DNA from: Cryptomeria japonica
Lineage: Eukaryota > Streptophyta > Pinopsida > Cupressales > Cupressaceae
Assembly: GCF_030272615.1 (NCBI RefSeq)
Contig: NC_081407.1
Span: forward strand, 140,498,897 to 140,562,896
Reading direction: 5' to 3'
DNA: 64,000 nt
Below, piece after piece: positions 11,022 to 22,262 of the stretch. Both the position numbers and the translations under genes were made by a program. The notes beneath the pieces were generated by a model. It was given only the letters and a program-made list of their open reading frames with translations. It searched no databases and had not been told where the DNA came from. The number at the start of each line of letters is the position of its first letter. Position 1 is the first letter of the stretch.

Positions 11022-14000
11022 CTTAACATGCTCACAAAAATTTGAAGATGTCTGCATAGGAATTATTCATAGTGTCAAGGTGGCTATCCCAACCCTTCTG
11101 TAGATTCTCTGACATGGTTATGAATCCATTAAATATATAAGCTTGGTCTTCTATTGTCTTTAGATATGTCGGATCACTGCTGGCCAAAGCATCTTGAGTA
11201 TCCTTAAGAGAACTCAACATAATATCCAGCTTAGGATTAATGAGACTCCTAACTTCTCCAACTTTTCTAATTATCCTTTCCCAGTCATGACTAAGGCTTC
11301 TGATTTTTCAAGTAATGATATGACCTGACTTTCATGACTTCTCAATGATACTGACAAGGGATCAACTGAATGAGATATACGTTCAAACTCATCCACATGT
11401 GCCTTAGACTTCTTCTCAATGTTTGTAGTGAACTTTGTTAGATATAATCATGATTTATATAAGTTCCCACCTTCGGATAGTGCATCTTTCATTCTCTTCA
11501 CAGAGTCACCTAAAGTGACTGTGACCTTGACAATCATCCTTTTCAAGTTTTGAAGCCTCTTTGTGTTGAATTCATTTTGAACTTTCTCCTCAACAAATTT
11601 CTCAAAGGACTCAAAGTGTGTATTTACATAATTAATCAAACTCGTTAATTGCTCAGATGGAGTATCTGAAGTATCCTTTTGAAACGAGGGCATCAACTTT
11701 TCAAAAACATTGGTTTCCAAGGTTAGCAACATACTATCCTTTGTATGAAATTTCAAAATATCCTCACTAGCCTTTGCTTCTGCAAATGATCCAAGTTGAA
11801 GCTTCTGAATTGGAGACTGAGAATCAAGGTTATTCAAACCTTGAATAAATTTTGGATCATCAATGACTTTCTTTCCCTTTACTATATCTATAGTGTCTTT
11901 TGCCTCATTCTTAACCTCAACCTTAGGTTCCATCTTCTCCTTTTTTGTATTCTCAGGAATCAGAGGATTGACTACAACAGTCAGAGGATTCTCAACCTTG
12001 TCATTTCCTTCCTCTTCATTCCCTACATCCTCTTCTCTAATTTCTTCTTACACACTGACGTCTACCTATTCATCGGTCTGGACTTCCAAAATAGAAGTGG
12101 CATCCATTGTCTATTCAGCTTCTGGATTGACATGTGATGTCATGTCCTATTATTTTGGATGAGATTCTTCTTTCCCTTTAGCCTCATTTACCTCATACTA
12201 ATTATCCAATAAAACTTTTTTCAAAATCTTCTTTGTTTCCTTTGCAACTTCATCAATTTTCCCTAACATGATTTTATTTACTCTATGCTTACTTCTGAAC
12301 TCATTCTTAGCTAACTGGAGTAATCTATCTATCTCCTCCTTGGTGATAGCTTAACATAAGTTGACCAATACATATTCCTTTAGTCTCTCATCTTCCTTAT
12401 TAGTTGTTTGTCTTCTAGCATCCAAAATGTCATACAAGCTCTTGGGTGTGACTGTCATTAGTTCAATCAGAGCTTTGCTATATACATTTAAGTATTTTAC
12501 ACTAGCTTCTCCTAAAGTTCTTTTGTCAGATTCATCAAAATTTTCAAACCATTCAGCTAATAGCTTCAGATGGCCATTCTTAACAATTTCATTAACAGTA
12601 TCATCTAATGTTATAAGAGGGATAATTGTAATTTTTTCTTATTTTAGGGCCTCATCAAACTCAGATGACATGGACTTCTTACCAGGCTTGGCTCCATCAG
12701 ATGGTTTTTCTTCTACAACTTTGGGGGCTTTAGCAAATTTAGCCTTTAGCTCTTTCACTGCCTCATCAGATTCAATCTCTTCATCATCAACAAGAATAAA
12801 TACTCTATCTTGTCCTCTCTTCCACTTCCCTTCACCGTATGGATTGGCTCAATATTTTGGCTTACGTGTTGGCTTTGCAAGACCAGAGGAGGGAGTTGTG
12901 CCTCTGGATTGCCTTGGCTTAGGCTTAGGCGCTTCCAATTTTGATTCCTTTTTCATAGTCTGCTCCTTAGAGAGAATGTTCTCCTCTCTAGCTTTCTGGA
13001 CAAATTCTTTTGATATTCCCATGCTCTCTGCAAGAGCCTCAACCTCTTTCCGAACCTTCTTCTGAATCGCCAGTTTCTTGAACTGTTGATGAATTTTTAA
13101 ACACTTCTCCTTATATGTTCTGAACCTTTCCTGATTGGGATCCATCAATTTTCTCAACATATGTTGGGCATACAATTCCAAAAAAATTTCATCTACTTCA
13201 CAACCCATTGGCATAATCCATACCGTTTGGGGCTCCACTACTTCCATAAAACATTAATCAGTATCTACCATGAAGTAGATGGTGTCTTGGTATTTCTCTA
13301 CAATAGACTTATGGATCCTTTCCCTCTCATGCATTTTCTTCTAGAAGCTATTGAAATAACCCCATAGATTCTTGTTCTAGACCTTGGAGTCACCAGAATT
13401 GTATAGGTGTTCCCAGATTTGAACTCCTATGGGTCTATCAAATTCCCATTATACCGAACCAATACCTAAAATCTCATTCATGAGGTAGAAAAATATGCAA
13501 AGAAGCAATGTGCTAAACTTGAAAGGATGTTTCTTATTCTCTTTGAGCTTCTTAATATTCTTGATAATCTCACTCCAGAGCAACCCACAAAGATCATATT
13601 TCTTATTCTCTCTCATCATCTCATACATGCGGTATAAATGGCAGTGTCGAAGACAAAGTTTTCTCTGCTAGAATAATAGATTTTATACCCAATGATCATT
13701 GATGCAAACCTGATATCATGCTCTAGGATGTCGTTGATTGCCATCGCCCATTTATCAAATTTCAACCCAGTTGCATTAGTCACAATGTCATTCTTTATAG
13801 CCTTCAAGGATGGTAGCTCTCTAGTTGCACATAATCCTATCATGGCTTGAATAATTGTCTTTGTGATCTTGTGGGGCTTGTCTAACCACATGACTCATTG
13901 TGTACTCTGCTTAATATGATATGAATTGGATCCATTCATATTCGTAGAACATTAGAAACATAACGAACTACACAAAGCCCTTGTTTTCCAATTCTTGAAA

Positions 14001-14257
14001 TTCTGATTTCAATACTAAACTCTTATCCGATGGTTGATTATTGTTCAGATTCAACAATTGCAAGCTTCCCAATTCCTCAATGGGACAATGTGTATATACC
14101 CTAATATCTTCAATATGCAATACTTCGTAGGGAGTCGATGAGAACACACTCTTAGGATCATCTTCCATCGAAATGAACGGATGATTCTTGAAATTAGGTC
14201 GTTCACGCTCAGTGATTTCAACAACCAAATAATTTACAGTACCAGATGCAACCGTCT
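11022..14257 (-). pseudogene. E1 ORF2, unrecognised long protein (main part)
   Basis: A long decayed frame on the minus strand that I do not recognise. From 14257 leftwards: VASGTVNYLVVEITERERP and FISMEDDPKSV; WLDKPHKITKTIIQAM and GLKFDKWAMAINDILEHD (13616-13891); FSTLLLCIFFYLMNEI and WEFDRPIGVQI (about 13390-13540); a long amphipathic, charged helix ending in a basic proline-rich linker with PKPKPRQSRG (12849-13247). Next is an acidic stretch (about 11950-12300), then a coiled-coil-like C-terminus (11448-11933, 11032-11220). Most pieces share one frame (11448-13247); others are shifted. Stops are scattered but amino-acid composition stays protein-like for ~1,000 codons. The left end is cut by insertion of E2. 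Confidence 0.6.
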
Positions 14258-15469
14258 TGTAACATGGTGAAAAGTGTTGAGGGGAGATCAAGTGGAAAGC
14301 TTTACTCCCCTCAAATGAGGGATGAAAGTTTCACAAAGGATTCCCTTCAACTTTTCACACACATTAGATTAAAAGAGGGGTTGAATCCACTAGATCCAAT
14401 CCCAATGGAGAGAGATAGAATACTAAGTGAATTGAAGGGAATTTGGAATGTATTAGGAAACTAAATTAACCCTCTTTTATAATAGACTAGTTGAATCAAG
14501 CAAATTGATATTAAGTGTAGAGATGACAAAGAAGTAATTATATCTTGAGATAGAGATGTGGGATGAAGCTGTGCACTTGGAATTAGTAGTAAAATGTCAA
14601 GACGAGTCTTCCTTGCAAATCTGAGAAAAAGTTGCAAGGACCGGGTTGAAGTTGCACCTGGTCCTTCAAAAAATTCGTGCGTCGAAAAGGGTTTTTCCGT
14701 CTCTGAAAATGAAGCCTAAACCTGCAATTACAATCACGCACCTACAACCTACACACATAAAAGAGAGGAAAATGTTGTTGGGATTGGGGGTTTGCCTTCA
14801 GGTCAAACCCTGTTTTGGAATTAACCAAGTGATTGAAAAAATGTTGCAAGTAAATGAAAAGAAATGTCTAAAGTAAATTCTACCCCAAGAAGGGGATGTA
14901 ATTGAAAGGTTGATGAATTTTCTTGAAAGGATATGTGAAATAGGATGTCTTGAATGTTGATAGAAATCTCCTCTTCAATGGTTGAATCCTTGACTTGAAT
15001 GTAACACCTAGCCTTGAAAGGAGACTTGAAATGCTCAATGCTTAAATGAATGCTTGAATGCTTGAATGCTTATGGTCGACTTCGCTTATCAACTTGATTT
15101 TTTTTCTTTTTGAACTTATGAAAATAGGAGGGGAATTTCTCCTTATATACTTGCCAATTAGGGTTGTTTAGCTAATTTTTCGTCTTAGGCCGACATAGGA
15201 AAACTTTTCCCGCTCGACAATTGATAAGACAAATGCAAGATATGATTAAAGAAGACCCAAAATAGGACTCGGACAAGGGCGCCACGCCCTGTTCCTGTCC
15301 TAATTTAGGACAGACAGTGACAAAAAGGTAGTGCGACGTGATGGAAAATGCAAGTTTTTGGTGACATAAGCATGTTTCAGGTCTCCAATCAAGCTTAGGG
15401 ATTCGTCCGCTAACGCAATGAACCAAATGCGGTCAAAAATTGCAAGGGTCACAATTTTATGACCCTACA
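14258..15469 (-). mobile_element. Solo LTR (S2), 1212 bp, inside E1 ORF2
   Basis: Ends are TGTAACATGG on the left and CCCTACA on the right (TGTA...TACA), flanked by CGTCT (14253-14257) and CATCT (15470-15474), a 5-bp duplication with one change. On the minus strand it starts TGTAGGGTCATAAAATTG and has a TATA-like TATATAAGG near 15145-15155, so it reads on the minus strand. No internal domain remains. ORF2 reads in frame on both sides. The ends resemble Gypsy LTRs, not the Copia LTRs around it; family not assigned. Confidence 0.78.
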
Positions 15470-15474
15470 CATCT

Positions 15475-15600
15475 TATCAAATTCAAATTTCAAACTTCAA
15501 CTGAAAAGAGTCTCACTGTTAAATACCTTTCAACCGGATGCAAGATCGCACACCAAATTTAGATATTTCTCAAAATCTTTGCAAATTCTCCTTCATTGCA
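15475..15600 (-). pseudogene. E1 ORF2, N-terminal fragment
   Basis: Right of solo LTR S2 the same frame continues with KYLNLVCDLASG and VFNSETLF, ending in KFEFDK at the insertion site. There are at least three stops in ~40 codons. The start of ORF2 is not clear; it lies within about 400 bases of the ORF1 stop at 15971. The stretch 15600-15970 between the ORFs holds AGGGGGAGG (minus strand, about 15868) and no coding signal I can defend. Confidence 0.5.
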
Positions 15601-15970
15601 CTCTTCCGCTTCGAATGCAAAGTCAAAAATTAATGGTTAATTCACCTTTTATCCTTCACATACCTAACTTTTTACTATAATAAATGCATTTTTCCCTAAT
15701 TCATCTGGATACTCTTCATTTTACAAAGATCTTCTGTGGACCTTTTAATTTGCTCAAACTCTTCCAGAAATCCATCATAAACATTTGTGATCATACAATA
15801 TACCTCTGCAAGCTACCGAAATTAGGTACAAATCTCAAATAGGTGGTTTGTAAGTTTTTCATGAAAACCTCCCCCTAAGCTTGGATGCCTTAGCTTTAGT
15901 TACTGAATGAGGTTCTAACACCGGAATCAGGTGTGAACCCATTTCCTACATTATCATCACTCTTCTTGAC

Positions 15971-17062
15971 TCAAGTCTTCTTCATCTGATCTCTGATCTC
16001 CTCAACTTTTTCTTTTCCCTTCTCATCTGCCTTCACATTCTTATTCTTGTCTTCCAAACCTGTCCTATTCAAATTTTTGCTTCTGCAATACTTAGCGATG
16101 TGACCAGATTTGTTGCAAGCATAGAAAACAACATTTCCTTGCATAGGTCTAAAATTCATCTGATTTCTTCTTGATCTGCATTGATTAGCAACATGTCCAA
16201 ACATACCACATGCATGACTTCTAACATTTCTCCTATTTTGAAAGTTATTCATCATACTTTTGTATACATTTTCCTTATGACCATATTTGTTGCATTTGAA
16301 ACATTGACCGGTGAAATATGGACCATTATTTATCATACTATTTATGCATTGACTAGCCATATCACCAAGTTTATTGCAAAAAAAACAATTACCATTGAAT
16401 TTATGAGCATTAGGTTGCCTTACTAGAGGCCTTCTTGAGTTTTTCTTCTATTGTGTTGATTTGGAGCTTTCACCTTTCTCAAATCCAAGACCTTGTGTGT
16501 CATTAGGATTCTTCTTACTGACAAGCATCTCATCAAGCTTGGCTAAACTGACTTGAAACTTATCCTTATACTCATTTGCAACATCAAGATCATATTTGAG
16601 AAGGACTTGCTTTCCAAGATCTTCCTCATGCTCCCTAGCATCTTGTAGGTCAGTTTTCAACTATCCATTCCCATCCCCAAGTCTGTAACATTCTTCAGAT
16701 TTTTCTTTCAGGGACTAAGCAAGCTTCTCCCCATTCTTCTTCTTTTCTTCAATCTCTTTTATCGGTCTCATCACAATGACTTCCATCTCATTCTTTTCGA
16801 CTATATTATCTCTAGCAAGTTTGTCACATTCTTCAATCTTTTCCTTCAAGGCCTCTTCATCAATGCTCTAACTTTCTTTCTGCTTAAGTTGATCAACAAG
16901 ATTCTTTATCTTCTCCCTTGACTTGTTCAACTAATCCTTCAATAATTCAATGAAGTTCTCAACATCCTTAAGGTTCACTTTCACTTGTCAAACCTCAGCT
17001 TGAGCATGATCAAGATCTTCAAGAGCAACAACCAACTGTTGTCTAAGACTACCGAAATCCAT
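15971..17062 (-). pseudogene. E1 ORF1: coiled-coil protein with four CCHC knuckles (gag-like)
   Basis: One frame from ATG at 17062 to TGA at about 15969, 364 codons with six in-frame stops (one TGA, five TAG). Residues 1-180 are heptad-rich and charged (LRQQLVALEDL, KIKNLVDQLKQKE, LKEKIEECDKLA), a likely coiled coil. The C-terminal third has four zinc-knuckle units of CX2CX4HX4C plan: CFFCNKLGDMASQC, CFKCNKYGHKENVY, HACGMFGHVANQC and FYACNKSGHIAKYC. Each has lost one metal ligand (H to D, C to Y, first C missing, first C to F). A basic/acidic tail follows. By position after the primer site it is the gag equivalent; a nucleic-acid binding, self-assembling protein is inferred. Confidence 0.75.
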
Positions 17063-17116
17063 TGATTCACTTTCTCGAATCTACCTCAAGCTGTTAGGCT
17101 TCTTCTGAGGAACTAG

Positions 17117-17128
17117 GCTCTGGTACAA
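17117..17128 (-). other. Primer binding site of E1, degenerate
   Basis: Minus strand TTGTACCAGAGC, 10 of 12 matches to TGGTATCAGAGC, two bases from the LTR end CCAACA at 17131. Confidence 0.75.
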
Positions 17129-17130
17129 AT

Positions 17131-18166
17131 TGTTGGAATCAAGTAACACTGAGAGGGGAGGAATAAGTGTTCTATAATTTTTAACTTTATTAACCTATTC
17201 TTTCAACTACTTAATGCAAATGAAGAAAAGTAAAGTGCAAAAACACAAAGCAAAGATTAGAAACACCATAAAACCAAGATTTTTTATGTGGAAACTTGGT
17301 TAAGGGAAAAACCATGGTGGGATTCTAACCCACAATATTTAACTACTCAAATTACATTAAGGGATACAACCCCGAAAGGCTCACTTCCTTACAAAAGATT
17401 ACATATAATAATTAGAATGTCTAAAACTATAAGCAACATCTACAAATGCCAAAAATAGTTCTGGTTAAGCACAAAATACTCTATTATGCAATACTGCATT
17501 GTTATGATGTTCTACTAAATTTAGAAGCACAAATCCTTCAACCGCACATGTGAAAATGTGCACAATCGCTCATACACACTTTCCACACCACCATCAATAC
17601 ACAAAATGATCATATCAATCAGTCTTATATATCCGCATCAATAATTTAGGTTTATTTCATGTCGGCCCAAAACACATAACACACAAATGAAACCTGTTAC
17701 CCAAGTTGGCTCAATTCGATCAAAAACATCATGTGGACCAAAACAAATTGTCCACACACTTCCCACATGTCAACTCAACAACCTCGAACACGCAAAAAAC
17801 TGCCAAACTCGATCCGCAAGATCCGCACAATGAATCTTCACACGTTACTACCACAAAACACTGTTCTACCATAAAACTGTTTACTAGATCTTCCAACTTA
17901 CTCAATTGACAACACCAGAGGCCATAAACTTGGAATAAGGCATATTCCACGTCCAAAATGCATCTCTAAGAACTGCAGCCACAAAATACGCAACACGAGT
18001 GATCTGCTAATCAACAAATTGTACACTCTGTTGGATGACCTGTTCTACTCATCAGACCTTACCTGACCTCACCGAACCTCAATCAATATTTCAATATGAA
18101 TGAATCATGAACTACAAATTGAATATCTAACTCAAGTTGTCATCAATGCAGTGTCTCTTGCCAACA
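17131..18166 (-). repeat. 5' LTR of E1, 1036 bp
   Basis: Minus strand begins TGTTGGCAAGAGACAC at 18166, with CATTGATGACAACTTG shortly after, and ends GATTCCAACA at 17131. The Copia block GGGAAAAACCATGGTGGG is at about 17303. Plus-strand GAGAGGGGAGGAATAAG near 17150 corresponds to the same terminal segment in the other Copia LTRs. Confidence 0.85.
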
Positions 18167-18696
18167 ACCTATATGCAGTTATGGACTCTATAAGACTTTG
18201 TGGATCGCAAAAGGGGAAAACAATTTGGACTTGCATAGGTGAGCCTGTGATTCTCTGATAAAACAATAGTTTTACTAGCCTAATGTTGATCGAGACATAT
18301 ACAAAATGATAGACTGACAAATGCAAAATTCTAACAGAGCCAATACGAAACCCTAGTAGGATGAATGTGAAATGGTGTCTGAACGAATGTGAAACTCTAG
18401 CAGGACAAATGCGAAATTTTGAGTTTTCTATTTTGATTTCATTTTTTGGGAATTTTTAGTTTTTTGTTATGACCTCATTTTTCCTATACTTTAGTGAAAT
18501 GTAAGATTGCAGATACTCAGAAGACACTATGGCCAAAATAGCATGCACATTGAAGTACAAATCCTAGGTTGGCAGAGACAATATGTTTTGGGTTCCCACT
18601 GTGGATAAATCCAAGCTCCACTTATTTAGAGAAAATAGCTTAGAAGTTTGGTAGTATTGGCTCCCCCACCACAACACTCACTTCTTGGTAATACCA
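18167..18696. other. Spacer between E1 and E0
   Basis: About 530 bp without a coding signal. It holds three degenerate copies of an AATGYGAAAY.CT.GCAGGA-like phrase (about 18355-18420). At the right end the minus strand has TGGTAT next to the E0 LTR (about 18688-18696), weakly primer-site-like. It is the DNA next to the E1 insertion point. Confidence 0.5.
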
Positions 18697-20001
18697 TGTT
18701 GAACAAACCAAAATACTGGGGGGGGTGAATCAATATTCCTAAATAAAACATTCTCATAATCTAAAACTCAATTTTATCTTAGATATCGATAGAATGAAAT
18801 GAATTATGCAATAAAAATGAAATACACAACCATAAGAGAGACAACAAATTTTTATATGGAGAAAACCCAAATGGTAAAAACCATGGAGAGGGTTGACTCT
18901 CAAGATAATATAAATAGTTATATGGGATTACAAAGAGGCTCACTATCGGAGGGCTCACTGCCAAGATTACAACGACTCACTATTGGAAAGGCTCACTCCT
19001 AGAAAATAAAGAAATAAACTGAGAAAAATTACATCTATATATGCATGTGATCAATTCTTGTTAAGCTCAGACAACACATCAATCATTTGTAGTAGATCTA
19101 GTTAAGAAACTCTGCAAATCACTTCGCTATCTTCCTGCTCCAAAAAACTTCACACTAGATCTATCCTTCTCGTTTTCTCATTCAACATCAACTTCCTCGC
19201 TCTACCATTTACTGCCTCACTCTTTACTTACTTCATCACAATTCATCTCTCTCATCCATCAAGCATAATGTGACTATTTATATGTGTGTGTGTGTCAATA
19301 GGAATATACATCAAGTTGGCCTCAATAACATTTTCCCAAATGATATTTCAATGGTCAAATCATACACTACAATCACCGAAGAAAAACAACAACATAATCC
19401 TTCAAGGTCGGCATGGCCCAAAAAGAACATATCCTCGAACTTCCATAATAATATGCTATTGGAGCACAAAGAACACGATCCAACTCAGCACTACGAGGTT
19501 AAAGACATGAACAACAAATCATCAAAAGATTAACATCAGAAATCAAGAAACCGAAGCACAAAGAGCTACTCAACACTGCATGATCGAATATATGTTTAGA
19601 GCACAATATCTAGAGCATGACTTTCAAAGAACCAAAACCACAAATACAACAATCTCAAACAATGATAATAAGCATATCACAATTACAGTATCATATCTAT
19701 ATCAAGACACAAATGCGGAGGATTGCACCTCTGAAATAAGCTAACTGAATATTGTCAAACTACATGAATGATTAGGAAATGATACCAATTGCCACAACCA
19801 ACATCAAAATATATCCTCATACTAACAAAACATATCTGCAATACATCAGCAACAACTAGGATCTGCCATCTGCCTCATACATACCTATCTTCCACTATTA
19901 TGCATCATATATACGAATCTTTCATTAGTCTACATCATATCTAGACGAATCCAGATCACCGGGTTCGCTATCAATGACAACTAAGATATGTATTTCTAAC
20001 A
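18697..20001 (-). repeat. LTR of E0, 1305 bp
   Basis: Minus strand begins TGTTAGAAATACATATC at 20001 with TTGTCATTGATAG just inside, and ends at 18697 in GGTTTGTTCAACA. It carries a Copia block variant (GGTAAAAACCATGGAGAG, about 18870) and GGGGGGGGTGAATCA on the plus strand at 18718-18732. A plus-strand GT run lies near 19281. Confidence 0.8.
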
Positions 20002-20020
20002 ATCAACCCCTTTGTTATTG
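20002..20020 (-). other. Polypurine tract of E0
   Basis: Minus strand AATAACAAAGGGGTTGAT directly before the LTR start TGTTAG; less pure than in E3 but in the right place. Confidence 0.6.
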
Positions 20021-20462
20021 ATGGAAAAACATTTATATCAAAAACTTGTCATATCTCCCTCTTAGATAATGCTTCCTTATTTTTTCAATATTCCAAAAAC
20101 TCAAAACTCAATATTTCTCCCCAATAGTCAATATTTCTCCCCCTTTGACATCAAGGATAAAGGGTAACAACAAAAAGGTTACCAAGGAAAAAATAAATTC
20201 ACAACAAAAGAAAGAATGCTTTACTTATGCTTCTAAAAAAATCTCTTATACTTCTCCTTCAATTCTAGAAAGAAAGTCTTCCAAGAGTTCATTGCCAAAT
20301 AGAGACACAAACTCAAACTATCATTCTTAACTATTACATCAACTACTTCAAATAAGGAATCGAGAACAATAGTGTTCCATACACACTTCTTAGCTTCAAT
20401 AAGGAGACCAGAAAGATGTTCTAACCTAGCCTCAACAATCGCTTTTACCTTTAAGAAAATGT

Positions 20463-20820
20463 TCACCACATCTTTTTCTGCCTTTGATAAAATATAAGAT
20501 CTGACTGCAAAGAATTAATATTCACATTTGCACTTTCAACAATTTCATTCAACCTCTTGTTATAACATTTGTAAGCCTTGCTCTTTGTAGAATAACCTAG
20601 AAATATACCTTCATTTTCTTTGCTATCAAACTTTCCAAGATTTCTTTCATCTCTCTGGATATAGCATTTACTTCCAAAAACTCTAAAGTACTTCACAGAC
20701 GAGATCCTTCCATACCATAAATCATATGATGTCTTCCCATACTTCTTTCTGAATATAGCTCTATTAAGGGTATACATGATCGTGTGTATAGCTTCTCTCC
20801 TATAAATTTTCAGTATATTT
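20463..20820 (-). pseudogene. E0 Copia integrase C-terminal fragment
   Basis: 104 open residues: MYTLNRAIFRKKYGKTSYD, LWYGR, YFRVFGSKCYIQRDER, FLGYSTKSKAYKCYN, the segment after the Copia integrase core. It aligns with E3 integrase at 2766-3302. Right of 20777 the frame shifts (KFIGEKLYT replaces the usual FWGEA... segment) and is lost by 20820. The catalytic core is absent. Confidence 0.9.
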
Positions 20821-21494
20821 GCTTCTTTGATCCCAAAGACCTGAAGACCTAGGGGAACTTGTTATCTCTACTTTGAACTGTGGGAGTGTGAGACAACTTC
20901 AAAGGTCCAACCTTCTACGCCAACAAATAGAAGTATTTTGACAACTAATACAATTGGTTTGTAGTAAAGTAATTCATTCACATGGCTATACATGCAGTGT
21001 TTTTCTCAATTAAGAGGTCTCCTAGCCCTTGTGGGTTTTACGCATCACTGTGTGGATTTCACATCACACGGAAACTGAGGGAGGCATATGTTGGTATGAC
21101 ACATCTGCACCTGTTGCTTGTGAGTTTCCTCACAAACACATTTTTTTATAGTGGTTAAGAAGAAGTTTGGCTTTAGCTTGTTACCACTTGGGTCGTTCCC
21201 TCATACCCGGCCTTAAGAGCTTCTCAGGAGGTAGGCCCACTAATGGTTAAACATAAATGAGCCTAGAACTCCAAACATAGAAAACAATGATTTACTTTAT
21301 GCACCGAAGGAAGTGTTATCTATCTAAAACCCACAGATAGTCCTAATTACCCCTGCAAACCAAAAGTGTTAGTAGTTTTAGATTAAGTCTTGGACCGCTT
21401 GTGTGTTTTTCTCCTCCAAACTTTGCTTGCCACATGCTGAAAATGAAACATTAGCAACAGAAATCAAAATTACAACATCAAAAAGTTTTTTTGA

Positions 21495-21625
21495 AATATA
21501 GGAACTTGCTAAAAATAGAAACCTACTAAAAATGGGAACCTACTAAAAACAAAACCTTGCTAAAAATGGAAACTTGCTAAAAACAGAGACCAAATTTAGA
21601 AACCTGCTAAAAATGACCAACTTTT
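21495..21625. repeat. Degenerate ~17-18-bp tandem repeat
   Basis: At least six imperfect units of the form AACTTGCTAAAAAYRGA, for example at 21504, 21522, 21540, 21557, 21573 and 21602. Confidence 0.75.
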
Positions 21626-22085
21626 GTTAAAGCGAATGCAAAAATTTGGACACAAATGTGAAATTGCATACCTGTAACCTACAAACACACACGAAATGCA
21701 TAAATTAGAGGATTGTTCACATTGGGTTAACCAAATGTATTACAGGAAAATTCATCAAAAAATAGGCTAATTAGAACAAAGGGGAAATCACGAATCTCTC
21801 TATAATTAACAAATTTCATAATATCAATAAAAGTATGCAATCATAACAACAAGATTACGAATAATTTCAATTGAAAACTCTTTATTGTATAGATTCAAGT
21901 CACTTTCATTGTCCTTTTGTTGCTCATGGAATGCTGGCTCTTAGAGTCGCACTGCTAACTTACAATATGACACAAGAATTCAAAGATCGTGATTATTGAA
22001 AATGGGAGAATGATGGTCAATTTATATATTTCGAAAAGAGAAATAGAATAGTTGAGATGCATTTGAGAACAAAAATGGTTAACAG

Positions 22086-22262
22086 TTGAGATCGGTTGAG
22101 ACATAATTGATTGAGAGTTAAACTCATTTGATTGATGAGTTGACTGAATAGATTGATTGGTGAACTGAATAGATTGGGGAGATAATTGATTAGATGAGTC
22201 TGTTCAAAAAAGTTGATTGATGAGTTGACTAAGTTAACTAAGGAGATCATTGAGTTGATTGC
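22086..22262. repeat. Degenerate repeat of TTGATTGATGAGTTGACT
   Basis: Units built on TTGATTGATGAGTTGACT recur at about 22126, 22153 and 22212, with half-units between (GAGATAATTGATT, GAGATCATTGAG). Confidence 0.65.

Larger units (their letters stand above)
11022..18166 (-). mobile_element. LTR element E1 with two unusual ORFs (5' part visible)
   Basis: Oldest layer of the left-hand nest. A Copia-type 5' LTR (17131-18166) and a degenerate primer site (17117-17128) are followed by ORF1 (coiled coil plus four zinc knuckles) and a long ORF2 of unknown function. In about 5 kb of visible internal sequence, not counting the solo LTR at 14258-15469, I see no protease, integrase, reverse transcriptase or RNase H motif. 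The 3' remainder lies left of the window, beyond E2 and E3. It may be a non-autonomous family that uses Copia-like ends, or an element whose pol is simply off-window. Confidence 0.7.
18697..20820 (-). mobile_element. Truncated Copia remnant E0 (3' LTR and integrase piece)
   Basis: Minus-strand remnant: LTR 18697-20001, purine tract to its right (about 20002-20020), then ~440 bp without recognisable domains, then an integrase C-terminal fragment (20463-20820). Reverse transcriptase and RNase H, which should lie between, are missing, so an internal deletion has occurred; everything upstream of integrase is also gone. Confidence 0.75.

Noticed and set aside
12361-13065. 234-codon plus-strand open frame, serine/leucine-rich
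   Set aside because: Antisense of E1 ORF2, whose minus-strand translation has coherent domains; the plus frame has a biased shadow composition and no motif.
18686-18696. Primer site making the E0 LTR a 5' LTR for sequence to its left
   Set aside because: Only TGGTAT matches and the left sequence has no gag-like coding; the purine tract on the right is better evidence for a 3' LTR.
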